In this document: in pieces, positions 19,850-28,979 of the stretch
How positions within the stretch are numbered: the first letter of the stretch is position 1
Layout: the number at the start of each line of letters is the position of its first letter
DNA from: Saprospiraceae bacterium
GTDB taxonomy: Bacteria; Bacteroidota; Bacteroidia; Chitinophagales; Saprospiraceae
Length of the DNA: 64,000 nucleotides
Direction: 5' to 3'
Assembly: GCA_016711125.1 (NCBI GenBank)
Contig: JADJTQ010000001.1
Coordinates: 1,116,001-1,180,000 of the forward strand
Notes under the pieces: generated by a model
Told to the model about the DNA's origin: nothing
Seen by the model: only the letters and a program-made list of their open reading frames with translations
Databases searched by the model: none
Program-made: the position numbers and the translations under genes

Positions 19850-20212
19850 ATGAATGAATCAGGCGATCAATCTTTGCGTGCCAAAATGGTGCATTGGGCC
19901 AAAAATCGACGTTTTTCCAATATAAAAGCAAACCTCGAAGGTCATGAGACACCTACGGCTTATACCAAGCCTGGCGAAGATGTTCCCTACATACCTGATG
20001 CTACGGGAGTAAAACTGGGAATCAAAAGTTATTTTGAAGTCGCAATGAAGTCAGATGACAACGAGCGCATCATTCGTAAGTGGAAACTATTAAGTACGCT
20101 GGCAGAAATGCGCAACGGTAAGCTTTATCTTTTTGCTCCTAAGGGGCATAAGGCTTTTGTAATGAATGTTGTAAAAGAGCGTAATTTACACGCTAACGTA
20201 GAAAGTATCTAA
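19850..20212 (+). CDS. conserved-looking hypothetical protein, about 120 residues
   Basis: Not recognised. Start taken at the second Met (MNESGDQSL, 19850); a Met two codons earlier is equally possible. The protein is hydrophilic with no signal or membrane segment. The middle reads PDATG, then YFEVAMK about 16 residues later, followed by a helix (DDNERIIRKWKLLSTLAEM) and the strand NGKLYLFAPKGHKAFV. The P-D...E-x-x-K arrangement is loosely like a PD-(D/E)XK nuclease core, but this is only a resemblance. It ends 13 nt from the convergent ferritin gene. Confidence 0.6.
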   Translation: MNESGDQSLRAKMVHWAKNRRFSNIKANLEGHETPTAYTKPGEDVPYIPDATGVKLGIKSYFEVAMKSDDNERIIRKWKLLSTLAEMRNGKLYLFAPKGHKAFVMNVVKERNLHANVESI

Positions 20213-20225
20213 GGCAAAGTCACCT

Positions 20226-20741
20226 TTATTGGCCTGGTTGCGATGCTGCCTGAGCATTGATTTCGGTGATTTCTTTATCAATGAAATACAGACTTTGAGG
20301 TCCATCACCAATTAGTTTTAATTTATCAAGAATATTTCGGATTAATGCTTCTTCCTCTCTTTGTTCAGTAACGTACCATGGCATAAAAGGATGGGTGCTG
20401 TGGTCGTTTTCCCTATTAGCCAGGTTAACCAGATTATTAATTGATTTAGTGACTTTTTGTTCGTGAGCATAAACCTCATCAAAAATGCTCTGTATACTCT
20501 TGCAGTCAATTGGTGGCTGTTCAATCGGTGGCACAATGGCTCTCCTATCCATTTCCAGTACATATCTAAAAATGCGCATCATATGGTCATGTTCTTCTGT
20601 CGATTGCCGGTAAAAGAATTGGGCGGTGCCTTCTAATCCCTGATGGTCACACCATGAAGCCATTGACATATAAAAGAATGAAGCATAGGCTTCCATGTTG
20701 ATTTGCTCATTGAGAGCCGCTTCCATTTTTTCAGATAACAT
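20226..20741 (-). CDS. non-heme ferritin
   Basis: 171-residue four-helix ferritin storing iron as ferric mineral. The ferroxidase centre is visible: Glu in LNEQINMEAYASFFY (about residues 11-18), EEHDHMM (about 49-55, the ExxH pair) and Glu in the C helix (DEVYAHEQ), plus TEQREEEALI. Length and ending match bacterial FtnA-type ferritins; no heme-ligating Met specific to bacterioferritin is evident. It is adjacent to the LMW phosphatase gene (56 nt). Confidence 0.93.
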   Translation of the reverse strand: MLSEKMEAALNEQINMEAYASFFYMSMASWCDHQGLEGTAQFFYRQSTEEHDHMMRIFRYVLEMDRRAIVPPIEQPPIDCKSIQSIFDEVYAHEQKVTKSINNLVNLANRENDHSTHPFMPWYVTEQREEEALIRNILDKLKLIGDGPQSLYFIDKEITEINAQAASQPGQ

Positions 20742-20797
20742 AGGACAAAATTGTAAGATCTAGCGTATAAAAGTAAAACAAAAATGCTTAAGTCTCA

Positions 20798-21253
20798 TCA
20801 TTTTACCATTTGATCGAGCATCGCATTACAGGCATCAAAGAGCATTTGACAGACTTCTTCAAAATCGCTGGATGTGCCATAGTAGGGATCTGGTACAGCT
20901 CGATTTTGATCTGGATATAGAAAATTCATAATGAGATAAAGTTTATCCTGAGTGGCCTTAGGGTCTAACCGTCTGATATCCTGGTAATTCTGTGAATCCA
21001 TTGCAATGATCAAATCGGACTCCTGCAAGTCCAGATACGTTAACCTTCTCGCTTTTAGATGGCTGATATCAATCTGATGGTTACGAGCAACGTCAATTGA
21101 TCGCGAATCAGGTGATGCTCCTTCATGCCAGCCTGCTGTACCAGCCGAATCAACTTGCCATGACAATTTACGGTCTGCAAGCAGCTGGCGGGTGATGCCT
21201 TCGGCCAATGGAGACCGACAGATATTGCCCAGACATACCATTAAGATTTTCAT
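20798..21253 (-). CDS. low-molecular-weight protein-tyrosine phosphatase
   Basis: 151-residue cytosolic phosphatase. The P-loop VCLGNICRSPLAEG (C-x5-R-S) sits at residues 6-16 and the general acid Asp in VPDPYYG near 122. The full family length is present. These enzymes dephosphorylate protein tyrosines, often BY-kinases; whether it acts on the capsule kinase of this window is not shown. Divergent from trkA, with 123 nt between starts. Confidence 0.92.
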   Translation of the reverse strand: MKILMVCLGNICRSPLAEGITRQLLADRKLSWQVDSAGTAGWHEGASPDSRSIDVARNHQIDISHLKARRLTYLDLQESDLIIAMDSQNYQDIRRLDPKATQDKLYLIMNFLYPDQNRAVPDPYYGTSSDFEEVCQMLFDACNAMLDQMVK

Positions 21254-21325
21254 TGCCTTAAATATAATGAAATTAAATAATGTATTAGGTGGGTCAAACT
21301 TATTTTATCAAAACTCTAATTAGTG

Positions 21326-21333
21326 TATTTTTG
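21326..21333 (+). promoter_or_regulatory. candidate -7 box for trkA-trkH (TATTTTTG)
   Basis: TATTTTTG fits TAnnTTTG and is followed by CAG, 43 nt upstream of the trkA start, in the intergenic gap shared with the divergent phosphatase. The -33 element is unclear. Confidence 0.45.
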
Positions 21334-21376
21334 CAGCGGTGACTAATTAACTAACGCGCTTAGCCATCTGTTGTTC

Positions 21377-22717
21377 ATGAAAATTGTAATTGCCGGAGCA
21401 GGTGATATAGGCTTTCACATAGCAAAACTCTTAACCTACGAGAAACAGGATATTACCTTAATCGATATTGATGAGGAAGTACTTGACCATGCAAGAACCC
21501 ATCTCGATGTGCTTACGATCAAGGGAGATGCCAGTTCTTTGTCCATTTTACAAGAAGCTGGTGTCGATAGGGCACGTTTGGTAATCGCCGCCACCACCTC
21601 CGAAAAAACCAATATTATCACCGCTATTTTAGCAAAAAAAATGGGCGCCAGGCAAACTATTGCAAGAGTTCAGTCACCTGAGTATTTAGCTAAAGATCAA
21701 AAAAGTATTTTTCAGGAGTTAGGTGTCGACTCATTAATCAGTCCCGAACAATTGGCCGCTCAAGAGGTCTTACGTCTTCTCAAACAATGCTCATTAACGG
21801 ATATTTTCGAGTTTGAGGGAGGTCAGATTTCATTAATAGGAGTGCTGTTAGACGATTCGTCTCCTATTGTCAATATGAGTATCAAAGAGGTTGATGTGAT
21901 TTATGATAAAATCGTATTTAAACCTATTGCATTACTACGTGGACACCAGACAATCATTCCCAATCCAAATAGCATTCTTCGTCGCAGCGACCATATCTAT
22001 TTTTTAGCCCGAAATAGAGACATTGATACCTTGGTTAAGATCATAGGAAAGGATAATGTAGTGGTAAAAAACGTTATGATCATCGGTGGCACTGAACTGG
22101 CTTTAAAGACTGCACAGATACTGGAAGAACACTACAATGTTATCCTTATTGAAAAAGACAAAAACCGTTGTAAAACCCTTGTACAACATCTGCATAATAC
22201 GTTAGTTGTTTGTGCCGACCCCAGCAATCTTAATGAGTTGGAAGAAGAAGGACTTAAAAAGATGGATGCTGTTGTTGCGCTTTCTGATAATTCGGAATCG
22301 AATATCATAGCCAGCCTAATGGCTGAAGAAGCGGGAGTCTACAAGACTATAGCCCTGGTAAGTAATACGCATTATATCCGGCTATCGCAAAACATTGGGG
22401 TAGATACCTTAATTAATGAAAAACTGATTGCAGCTAATAACATCTTTAGATTCGTTCGCAAGGGAAATGTAGAAGCGATTACCAGTATACATGGTTCTGA
22501 TGCAGAAATCATTGAGTTTCATATTACCAAAGGCCACCGGGTCACCAAAAGGACAGTGGAGAATTTACATCTGCCTGCATCGGCTGTAGTTGGGAGTGTC
22601 CTGAGGGGCAAAGAAGCCTTGATACCTACTGACGATTTTCAGTTACAAAGTGACGATAAAATCATCGTTTTTGCTTTACCCGAGGCCATCGCTTCTGTCG
22701 AGAAAATATTCCGGTAA
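21377..22717 (+). CDS. trkA: Trk potassium uptake regulator TrkA
   Basis: 446-residue cytosolic subunit gating the TrkH K+ channel. Two tandem RCK units are visible: RCK-N with MKIVIAGAGDIGFHIAKLL (GxGxxG, residues 1-19) and TLIDIDEEVLDHA, RCK-C near 145-220; a second RCK-N begins with NVMIIGGTELALKTAQIL (about 232) and VILIEKDKNRC, then RCK-C to the end. I use ATG at 21377 rather than TTG at 21371. trkH starts 5 nt after the stop, so they are cotranscribed. Confidence 0.95.
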   Translation: MKIVIAGAGDIGFHIAKLLTYEKQDITLIDIDEEVLDHARTHLDVLTIKGDASSLSILQEAGVDRARLVIAATTSEKTNIITAILAKKMGARQTIARVQSPEYLAKDQKSIFQELGVDSLISPEQLAAQEVLRLLKQCSLTDIFEFEGGQISLIGVLLDDSSPIVNMSIKEVDVIYDKIVFKPIALLRGHQTIIPNPNSILRRSDHIYFLARNRDIDTLVKIIGKDNVVVKNVMIIGGTELALKTAQILEEHYNVILIEKDKNRCKTLVQHLHNTLVVCADPSNLNELEEEGLKKMDAVVALSDNSESNIIASLMAEEAGVYKTIALVSNTHYIRLSQNIGVDTLINEKLIAANNIFRFVRKGNVEAITSIHGSDAEIIEFHITKGHRVTKRTVENLHLPASAVVGSVLRGKEALIPTDDFQLQSDDKIIVFALPEAIASVEKIFR

Positions 22718-22722
22718 TACTT

Positions 22723-24173
22723 ATGATTAATTTTAATGCCATTTTTCAGATCATTGGGATATTACTCATGATTGTGGGAGTTTTTATGTTTGTGCCTATA
22801 GGGTTTTCTTTTTATTATGATAGTGGTGACGCCCTTTCTTTGGTCGTAAGTGGAGTGATTAGTATTGTTGTCGGATTTATCTTTTTTTGGTCCACCCGTA
22901 ATAAAGATCTCACGGTGCAAAAACGAGAGGGATATCTGATCGTCTCGATGGGTTGGACTTTCATGTTGATGGCCAGTACCTTGCCATTTATCATTAGTGG
23001 ATCTATCCCCAATCTAACCGATGCCTTTTTTGAAACAGTTTCGGGCATGACTACTACGTGAGTGTAGATTATCAATGATATAGAAGCGATGCCGAAGGGA
23101 ATACTTTTTTGGCGTAGCATGACACAATGGATCGGAGGGATGGGAATCATCGTGCTTACGATTGCGATTTTACCCTTTTTGGGAATTGGCGGACTCGAGC
23201 TCTTTGTTGCTGAGGCTCCCGGTCCCACCTCTGATAAGATCCATCCACGTATCAGGGCTACCGCCAGCGCCCTGTGGATCATTTATGTATCTCTGACGGC
23301 GATTTGTTGTCTTTTATTTTTTTTGGGTGGTATGAATTTTTACGATGCGATTAATCATGCCCTCACGACATTGGCTACCGGTGGCTTTTCAACCAAGAAT
23401 GCCAGTGTGGCTTTTTTCACCAGTCCGTATATTCATTACGTTTTCATCGTATTTATGTTTTTGGCTGGAGTCAACTACACGATGATATTTTTCCTTGTGC
23501 GGTTTGACTTTAAAAAAGTTTGGAAAAATGAAGAGTTTCGTGGTTATTTGATCATCGTTATTGCCATTGCCTTGATTGCTACTATGATGGTGTATCATGC
23601 CACTGGTGGGCCATGGGAAAAAAGTTTTCGGGATGCCACTTTTCAGGTAGTCTCTTTAATAACGACGACGGGCTTTGTCACGGCTGATTATACGGCCTGG
23701 AAAACAAGTCTGACTGCGTTATTTTTTGTGCTTTTGTTTGCCGGTGCCAGTGCCGGTTCGACCGCAGGTGGCATTAAGCTGATCCGGCATGTGGTTTTCT
23801 TAAAAAATTCGATTTTAGAGTTTAAGCGGTTATTACATCCCAAAGCCGTAATCCGGTTGAAGATGAATAAGGAGATTGTTCCCGCAAGAATTCTCACCCA
23901 CATTCTGGTTTTTCTCCTGATCTATCTGGGTGTTTTTGTAATTGGAACCATTGTCGTATCCGGTCTGGGCATGGATTTTTTATCCGCGATGGGCGCTGTA
24001 GCAACTAGTCTCGGTAATGTGGGTCCGGGAATTGGTGTCGTAGGGCCTCTTGATAATTTGCCCCTCTTTCTGATCCGGTCAAATGGGTATTAATGTTTCT
24101 GATGCTGCTGGGCCGGCTTGAATTGTTTACGATTCTAATCTTATTTACGCCCTATTTTTGGAAGGCGAATTAA
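22723..24173 (+). CDS. trkH: Trk potassium channel subunit TrkH, with two in-frame stops and a frameshift
   Basis: About 483-residue membrane K+ translocator of the Trk/Ktr/HKT superfamily. Reading runs from MINFNAIFQIIGILL to FFETVSGMTTT, where the selectivity filter should continue GA(S/T). Instead TGA (23059-23061), GTG and TAG (23065-23067) follow, after which the same frame resumes with IINDIEAMPKGILFWRSMTQW. Later pore loops LATGGFST, TTTGFVTAD and SLGNVGPG are intact. Near 24057 a TTT run appears one T short: the other frame gives LSDPVKWVLMFLMLLGRLEL and the normal C-terminus ending WKAN at 24173. The gene is clearly TrkH; whether it is functional depends on whether the lesions are real. 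Confidence 0.85.
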
Positions 24174-24269
24174 TGTGATTGATGACAGGGTATCACCTCG
24201 CTGCAAATAATGGTGGTGTCGGCAATTCAAAACCTGAGGTTGAAAAAACTAGAAAACCAAATGTTTTTT

Positions 24270-24521
24270 TGGCTTTATCGTGGCAAGATAATAACTTGCC
24301 CTAATGCTGCTAAGCTAATTGCAAGCATTAAGACACACGATACAAGTGCTGAGGACGCTGGGAGGATTGCAAAAGCAGCGAACGGAAAAACTCTAATTTT
24401 AAATCATTTTGGCCCTCCTGATGATAGATCTTTAACTGATAAAATATGGGTGGATGCGGTAAAAAGTACTTACCGGAGTAACATAATAATTGAGAAAGAC
24501 TTACTACAATTGGCATTATAA
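24270..24521 (+). pseudogene. C-terminal remnant of an MBL-fold hydrolase
   Basis: THDTSAEDAGRIAKAANGKT, then LILNHFGPPDDRSLTDKIW and IIIEKDLLQL match the end of RNase Z/arylsulfatase-like metallo-beta-lactamase proteins, where the usual text is HTSAEDAG...KTLVLSHF.P.DD. The whole N-terminal metal-binding half (HxHxDH) is missing upstream, where trkH ends instead. It is therefore a tail fragment left by deletion or insertion. Confidence 0.75.
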
Positions 24522-24694
24522 ATTCCGGGCTGGACATTATAGCATACCCTCACAGAATGATGCCGTAACGTGAGAGGTCAGTAAACTGAATCGAGATAAC
24601 TTTGAAATGGACTGACATTTTGCCCTATAGCTTTGCGAATCTTAGAGTCAAATAATTTCTGTAACAAAAAGTTAACAACCGAACAAGCAACGTA

Positions 24695-25489
24695 ATGAAG
24701 AGACGAATGATTCGATATTTGAAACATATTTTTGGAACCTTAATCGTTTTGCTGTTAATCGGGCTGGTGATTTTGTTGTCCGAAGACGGAGCAATTCACT
24801 ATGGAGACAATCCAGCTAAAATGAACTGGGAAAATGAAGGCCCCTATGTTTTTCTTGAAGGCGACAGCATCTTAAAGGTCCAATATTTGACTGGAAATCA
24901 AGATGATGGATTTTCTGTTGAGGGGAATCGTTATCCTGCTGATTCAGTTTTTCAAACATATTGTTATTTCAATTTAGATAATTCAAAATTCAGTTTCATA
25001 ATTGATATAGATCAAATTGCCATTCCCCCTTCAACTTACCATAGTAAAGGCAGGATTTTTGCCGTATCGGATATAGAGAGCGGTTATAAGACATTCCGTG
25101 ATTTACTTATCAATAGTAAAGTGATTGATGAAGACCTCAATTGGTCATTTGGAGATGGCCATTTGGCACTGGTTGGTGATTTTGTAGATAGAGGATTTTC
25201 TACTACTCAGGTACTTTGGTTTATATATAAATTGGAGCAGGAGGCAAAAAGGCAAGGAGGCACCGTTCATTTTATTTTAGGTAATCATGAAATTAAAAAT
25301 ATGCAAGCTAACTATGATGCTGCTTCACCGAAATATGCTTATGTCGCCTACATCTTAGAAAAACAACAGCATGAACTTTACAATCGGAATTCATTTATAG
25401 GCAGATGGATGTCAAGTAAAAATACCATGGAGTTGACCCAAAAGACTATCACAAAAATTGGCCAAATAGAAAGTCCGAAGCCCTGCTAA
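24695..25489 (+). CDS. metallophosphoesterase, C-terminally truncated
   Basis: Calcineurin-like phosphoesterase anchored by an N-terminal membrane segment (residues 9-30). Metal motifs are AVSDIESGYKTF (GDxHG-like first block, about 128), LVGDFVDRG (GDxxDRG, about 157) and ILGNHEIKN (GNHE, about 193). After GRWMSSKNT the family would continue with the VHGG and later His motifs; these are absent and an unrelated frame ends at 25489. The active site therefore lacks the last two metal blocks. It probably lost its 3' part by rearrangement into the following fragment. Confidence 0.75.
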   Translation: MKRRMIRYLKHIFGTLIVLLLIGLVILLSEDGAIHYGDNPAKMNWENEGPYVFLEGDSILKVQYLTGNQDDGFSVEGNRYPADSVFQTYCYFNLDNSKFSFIIDIDQIAIPPSTYHSKGRIFAVSDIESGYKTFRDLLINSKVIDEDLNWSFGDGHLALVGDFVDRGFSTTQVLWFIYKLEQEAKRQGGTVHFILGNHEIKNMQANYDAASPKYAYVAYILEKQQHELYNRNSFIGRWMSSKNTMELTQKTITKIGQIESPKPC

Positions 25490-25976
25490 TTGAAAATGAC
25501 AAATTTTACCGGGTATTAGCGAATGGGAAAAAAGAGGAAATTTAGATCAGATTCTGAAGATGTATATTATAGTCAAAAGCAAAGAAAATGTTTCAAGAGC
25601 CAAAAGAATATTCAGACAGTGACCACTTTTTTTTTTTAAAGCGGACGATGACCTTAATCTAATTTGTAGTGCTCCAAAGGATAAGGACAAAGATGGCGTT
25701 TTTAAAGTGATCGAGCTTCGAAATGGTAGAGTTACCTTAGTCTTTATTGGTTTCTCAGATTCCGGCGGACTATTTAGTGAAATTGTAAACGGTCTTCATT
25801 ATGACAAGAATCCGAGAAAACTTGGCTGGACTTATCAGTTGATCAAAGACAAAACAGATGCGATTGACATTTACTGGTATGTTACAAGTTTAGGAGATAG
25901 TGCAAGGAAAGTGCAGAAGGATATGTTAAAAGATTATATAGGACTGACTGGTAGGCTCCCGAAATGGAATAGATAG
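25434..25976 (+). pseudogene. fragmentary unrecognised gene fused to the metallophosphoesterase
   Basis: From about 25434 another frame reads VDPKDYHKNWPNRKSEALLI and continues to KKEEI before a stop. After a damaged region, MFQEPKEYSDSDHFF (from 25588) crosses an 11-T run (25627-25637) into KADDDLNLICSAPKDKDKDG, then IGFSDSGGLFSEIVNGLHYD and the end LKDYIGLTGRLPKWNR at 25976. The pieces look like one small exported or soluble protein broken by several shifts. I do not recognise the family. No credible start codon precedes VDPKDY. Confidence 0.5.
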
Positions 25977-26519
25977 ATCAATTTGGCTAGCAGCATCCAT
26001 AAGGGTGGTTTTTCGTATTCCAGAAACACTTTGGGCGTTAGCAGAAATTAAGTGCACTTAATCAGATTTAGTCATAGGATCTCCAACTTCATGCAACTTC
26101 GGACTGTTGGTGATACCTAAGCTAAAAATGAAAGCAAATTTTGTTAGTGATGGGTGTTTTATTGGGGAAATTTGTCACCTCACTTCACCTTATTTCCGAA
26201 CTTCCCATATCCAGTGCGATAGTACCAATTAAGATCATTGATCGGTCTACTTCGATCAAGATTGATTTTTTGCGCAAATGGCCGCTGATTAACGTGGATG
26301 AATTTCTGACCTAGGGACACTTGTGGATCAGCATCAGCGCGTATCCTCGGATAGAACTCTAGTTTGACGGTCTAACCGCCACAAGAATATACTTACCGGA
26401 TGATGGCTGCTAATTAAAACTGATTTTTTTCTTTACTAAAGAGATTTTGGAACATATCTAATAGATTAATACTGTACCTTAGAAAGTAAATTCCATGTCA
26501 TATAGATCAACTGATATTC
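25977..26519. other. 540-bp gap with a minus-strand coding remnant
   Basis: No intact gene. On the minus strand about 26187-26363 is open for almost 60 codons and reads protein-like (EFYPRIRADADPQVSLGQKF, then RPFAQKINLDRSRP and NDLNWYYRTGYGKFGNKVK, stop). There is no start and the upstream part is broken by stops, so it is probably the 3' end of a lost gene of unknown family. Confidence 0.35.
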
Positions 26520-27470
26520 ATGAAAATTAGATTTTTTATTGCCTTTTTGATTTTACCGGCTTTTGCATTGAACGGGCAAATGGAGGTTCGCACCGGAATA
26601 GAACTGACTCCTGATCACTTTCAACAAGATGGTGTACCCAGAGGAGAATTAAAGGGACCTTTTAGTTTTCACAGTAGGATCATTGAAGGTACCGTCCGGC
26701 AATACTGGATATTTGTTCCTGCCCAGTATCAGGCTTCAAAACCTGCCAGTTTGTTGGTGTTTCAAGACGGCAATCGGGCTACAAATCCGCAAGGTTCTAT
26801 TCGGGCACCGCAAGTGATGGAAAATTTGATAGCCAAGGGAGAAATGCCGGTTACGATCGGTATTTTCATTACTCCAGGCAATCGCTCCGATATATATCCG
26901 GATTCATTGGGTTCTCGCAATCCAAATAACAGGGCGCAGGAATACGATATGATGGATGATCGCTATGCCCGCTTCATTGTTGATGAAATGTTGCCCGAGG
27001 TGTCTAAACACTATAACCTGACCGATGATCCAAACCAACGGGCTATTGGGGGTAGCAGTAGCGGTGCGATTGCAGCTTTTACGGTAGCATGGCATCGTCC
27101 GGATGTTTTTCGCAAGGTTTATAGTGGAATTGGCAGCTATGTATCCATTGGCTTTCGGCCAGATGAAACTCCAATTAAACTAGGAGGCCAGGATTATCCT
27201 GCTCTGATCCGACGGGAACCTATTCGACCGATTCGCATCTTTATCCAGGACGGTATTTATGATTTGAGCAATCGATGGGGCGACTGGTTTCTTGCTAATC
27301 AACAGATGGTATCTGCTATGAAATATGCCAATGAAGAAGCAAATAAGAACAGTAATAGCGGTGCCCGATATGAGGTGACGACCGTATGGACAGACGGTGT
27401 TCATAGCGATAAACATCCTGGTGCACTCTTGCCGGAAGGATTGAAGTGGCTTTGGGCTGATCCGAAATAG
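26520..27470 (+). CDS. secreted esterase, alpha/beta-hydrolase fold (Fes/IroE-like)
   Basis: 316 residues with a Sec signal peptide (cleavage near ALNG, about residue 19). The hydrolase core shows VFQDGNRAT, the nucleophile elbow GGSSSGAIAAF (Ser about 182) and a C-terminal His in WTDGVHSDKHPG. This arrangement is that of the esterase D/enterochelin-esterase-like group, here periplasmic. Substrate is unknown; carbohydrate esters are plausible given related cluster contents. Single gene upstream of the FAD oxidoreductase. Confidence 0.8.
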   Translation: MKIRFFIAFLILPAFALNGQMEVRTGIELTPDHFQQDGVPRGELKGPFSFHSRIIEGTVRQYWIFVPAQYQASKPASLLVFQDGNRATNPQGSIRAPQVMENLIAKGEMPVTIGIFITPGNRSDIYPDSLGSRNPNNRAQEYDMMDDRYARFIVDEMLPEVSKHYNLTDDPNQRAIGGSSSGAIAAFTVAWHRPDVFRKVYSGIGSYVSIGFRPDETPIKLGGQDYPALIRREPIRPIRIFIQDGIYDLSNRWGDWFLANQQMVSAMKYANEEANKNSNSGARYEVTTVWTDGVHSDKHPGALLPEGLKWLWADPK

Positions 27471-27513
27471 TCAGTCTCAGAGATAATATTAACCGGAACC
27501 ATCGTCAGTGACG

Positions 27514-27542
27514 GGTCAGAACACGTCTCTTAAATTTGTGTT
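27514..27542 (+). promoter_or_regulatory. 29-bp promoter-like element, copy 1
   Basis: GGTCAGAACAC-GTCTCT-TAAATTTGTGTT. The part TAAATTTG (27531-27538) fits the Bacteroidota -7 box TAnnTTTG and lies 55 nt before the FAD oxidoreductase start. Nearly the same 29 bp recur at 32639-32667, also shortly before a gene. Confidence 0.6.
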
Positions 27543-27593
27543 ATGTCAAATCCCAGCTTTTCTCTAAATTAGTTATTGACTAAATGGGTTCGA

Positions 27594-28973
27594 ATGGATA
27601 AAATGGAAAGAAGATTACTGCTAAAGTCGCTGGGAGCTTTTTCACTGGGAGCAGTCAGTTCTGCTTTAAGTAAAGGGGAGGATCTTGCGGCACCCTATAA
27701 GCTGAAGAAAAGTAAATTGGAAACCGATGTGCTGATCGTTGGAGGAGGAACGGCAGGTGTCATTGCCGCCATTCAGGCAGGTCGTGCAGGGGTTCGTACT
27801 ACGATCATTGAAAGTGGAAGTCAGCTGGGAGGCACCACTACGACGGGTGGTGTTGTCTTTCCGGGTATTTTCCATGCCTGGGGCAAGCAAATCATTGCCG
27901 GTATCGGGTGGGAACTAGTCCATGATTGCGTCCAACTCGACGGTGGAGAGCTACCCAATTTTTCGATCATTCCCAATAACACAACGGTGAGGCATTGGCG
28001 ACACCAGGTCTCTGTTAACGGGCCGCTGTATGCACTTTTGGCAGAGGAAAAATGTACAGATGCGGGTGTCAGTATTCGATATTATGAGACCCCTATAGAA
28101 ATTAACTTCACTGATGGACGATGGGTTGTCAAGACGATTGGCAAGGGAATTGAGGCGGAGATCATCTGTAAACAAATTATAGATTGTACCGGTAATGCCT
28201 ATGCTGCGTCATTGGCCGGATATGACCTATTGCGTGAAGCGGATACTCAGCCCGGGTCATTAATTTTTCGAATCGGTGGATATGACTATGAATCTTTGGA
28301 TCTTGATAAGATCCCAGAGAAATACCACGGCAAGTTGCGACAGAATATGATTATAAGTGAAAAAAGCGCAAATCCCGATGGCACTTTCCCCCCTAACGTG
28401 CCCTATGGCTATGTATATGTACCTAGCGCAGATTCTACGACAGCTGAGTCTCATACCCTGGCGAATATGCAGGGAAGAACCAATCTATTAGAGTTATTGC
28501 GAGAATTGAGAACATATCCAGGTTGTGGAAAAATCAGAATTCTGGATCTAAAAACAGAAACAGCGGTGAGGGAGACTTATCGCATTGACGGAGAGTACAA
28601 GGTAACCCATGGAGACTACGTCGAGGGTCGGGTTTTTGATGATTCAATTTCCCACTCATTTTATCCAATTGACCTCCATAGAGAGGGAAAGTCTATTTAT
28701 CAGGAATTTCTCAAAGAGGATGTTGTGGCATGCATTCCGCTGCGTGCCTTGATTCCAAAGGGTAGTTCAAACTTTCTGGTGGCCGGTCGATGTGTCAGTA
28801 GTGACCGACTAGCAAATTCGGCTCTTAGGGTCCAGGCTTCCTGTATGGGTATGGGTCAGGCTGCGGGAGCTGCAGCTGCCCTGGCTTGCATGAAACAAAA
28901 AACACCTCTGAAATTGCCAGTTAAAGAAGTTCAGCTGTTGATCGAAGAACATGGTGGTATCGTTCCACGTTGA
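27594..28973 (+). CDS. FAD-dependent oxidoreductase (FAD_oxidored family), Tat-type leader
   Basis: About 459 residues. The start ATG at 27594 gives MDKMERRLLLKSLGAFSLGA, a twin-arginine-like leader (ERRLLLK). The Rossmann motif DVLIVGGGTAGVIAAIQAG follows at about 44-62, then ESGSQLGGTTTTGG, and the C-terminal FAD segment FLVAGRCVSSDRLANSALR plus GMGQAAGAAAALA. This is the FAD_oxidored (PF12831-type) family found beside carbohydrate and xenobiotic degradation genes. It probably acts in the periplasm on an unknown substrate. The next gene starts within a few bases of its stop, implying cotranscription. Confidence 0.85.
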   Translation: MDKMERRLLLKSLGAFSLGAVSSALSKGEDLAAPYKLKKSKLETDVLIVGGGTAGVIAAIQAGRAGVRTTIIESGSQLGGTTTTGGVVFPGIFHAWGKQIIAGIGWELVHDCVQLDGGELPNFSIIPNNTTVRHWRHQVSVNGPLYALLAEEKCTDAGVSIRYYETPIEINFTDGRWVVKTIGKGIEAEIICKQIIDCTGNAYAASLAGYDLLREADTQPGSLIFRIGGYDYESLDLDKIPEKYHGKLRQNMIISEKSANPDGTFPPNVPYGYVYVPSADSTTAESHTLANMQGRTNLLELLRELRTYPGCGKIRILDLKTETAVRETYRIDGEYKVTHGDYVEGRVFDDSISHSFYPIDLHREGKSIYQEFLKEDVVACIPLRALIPKGSSNFLVAGRCVSSDRLANSALRVQASCMGMGQAAGAAAALACMKQKTPLKLPVKEVQLLIEEHGGIVPR

Positions 28974-28979
28974 TTGAGA

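Noticed and set aside
19850..21253. Defence island (nuclease-like protein, ferritin, phosphatase)
   Set aside because: Neighbours are housekeeping genes in convergent or divergent order; the nuclease resemblance is too weak.
22815..23282. 155-codon minus-strand frame
   Set aside because: Antisense to trkH; composition is that of a reverse-frame shadow.
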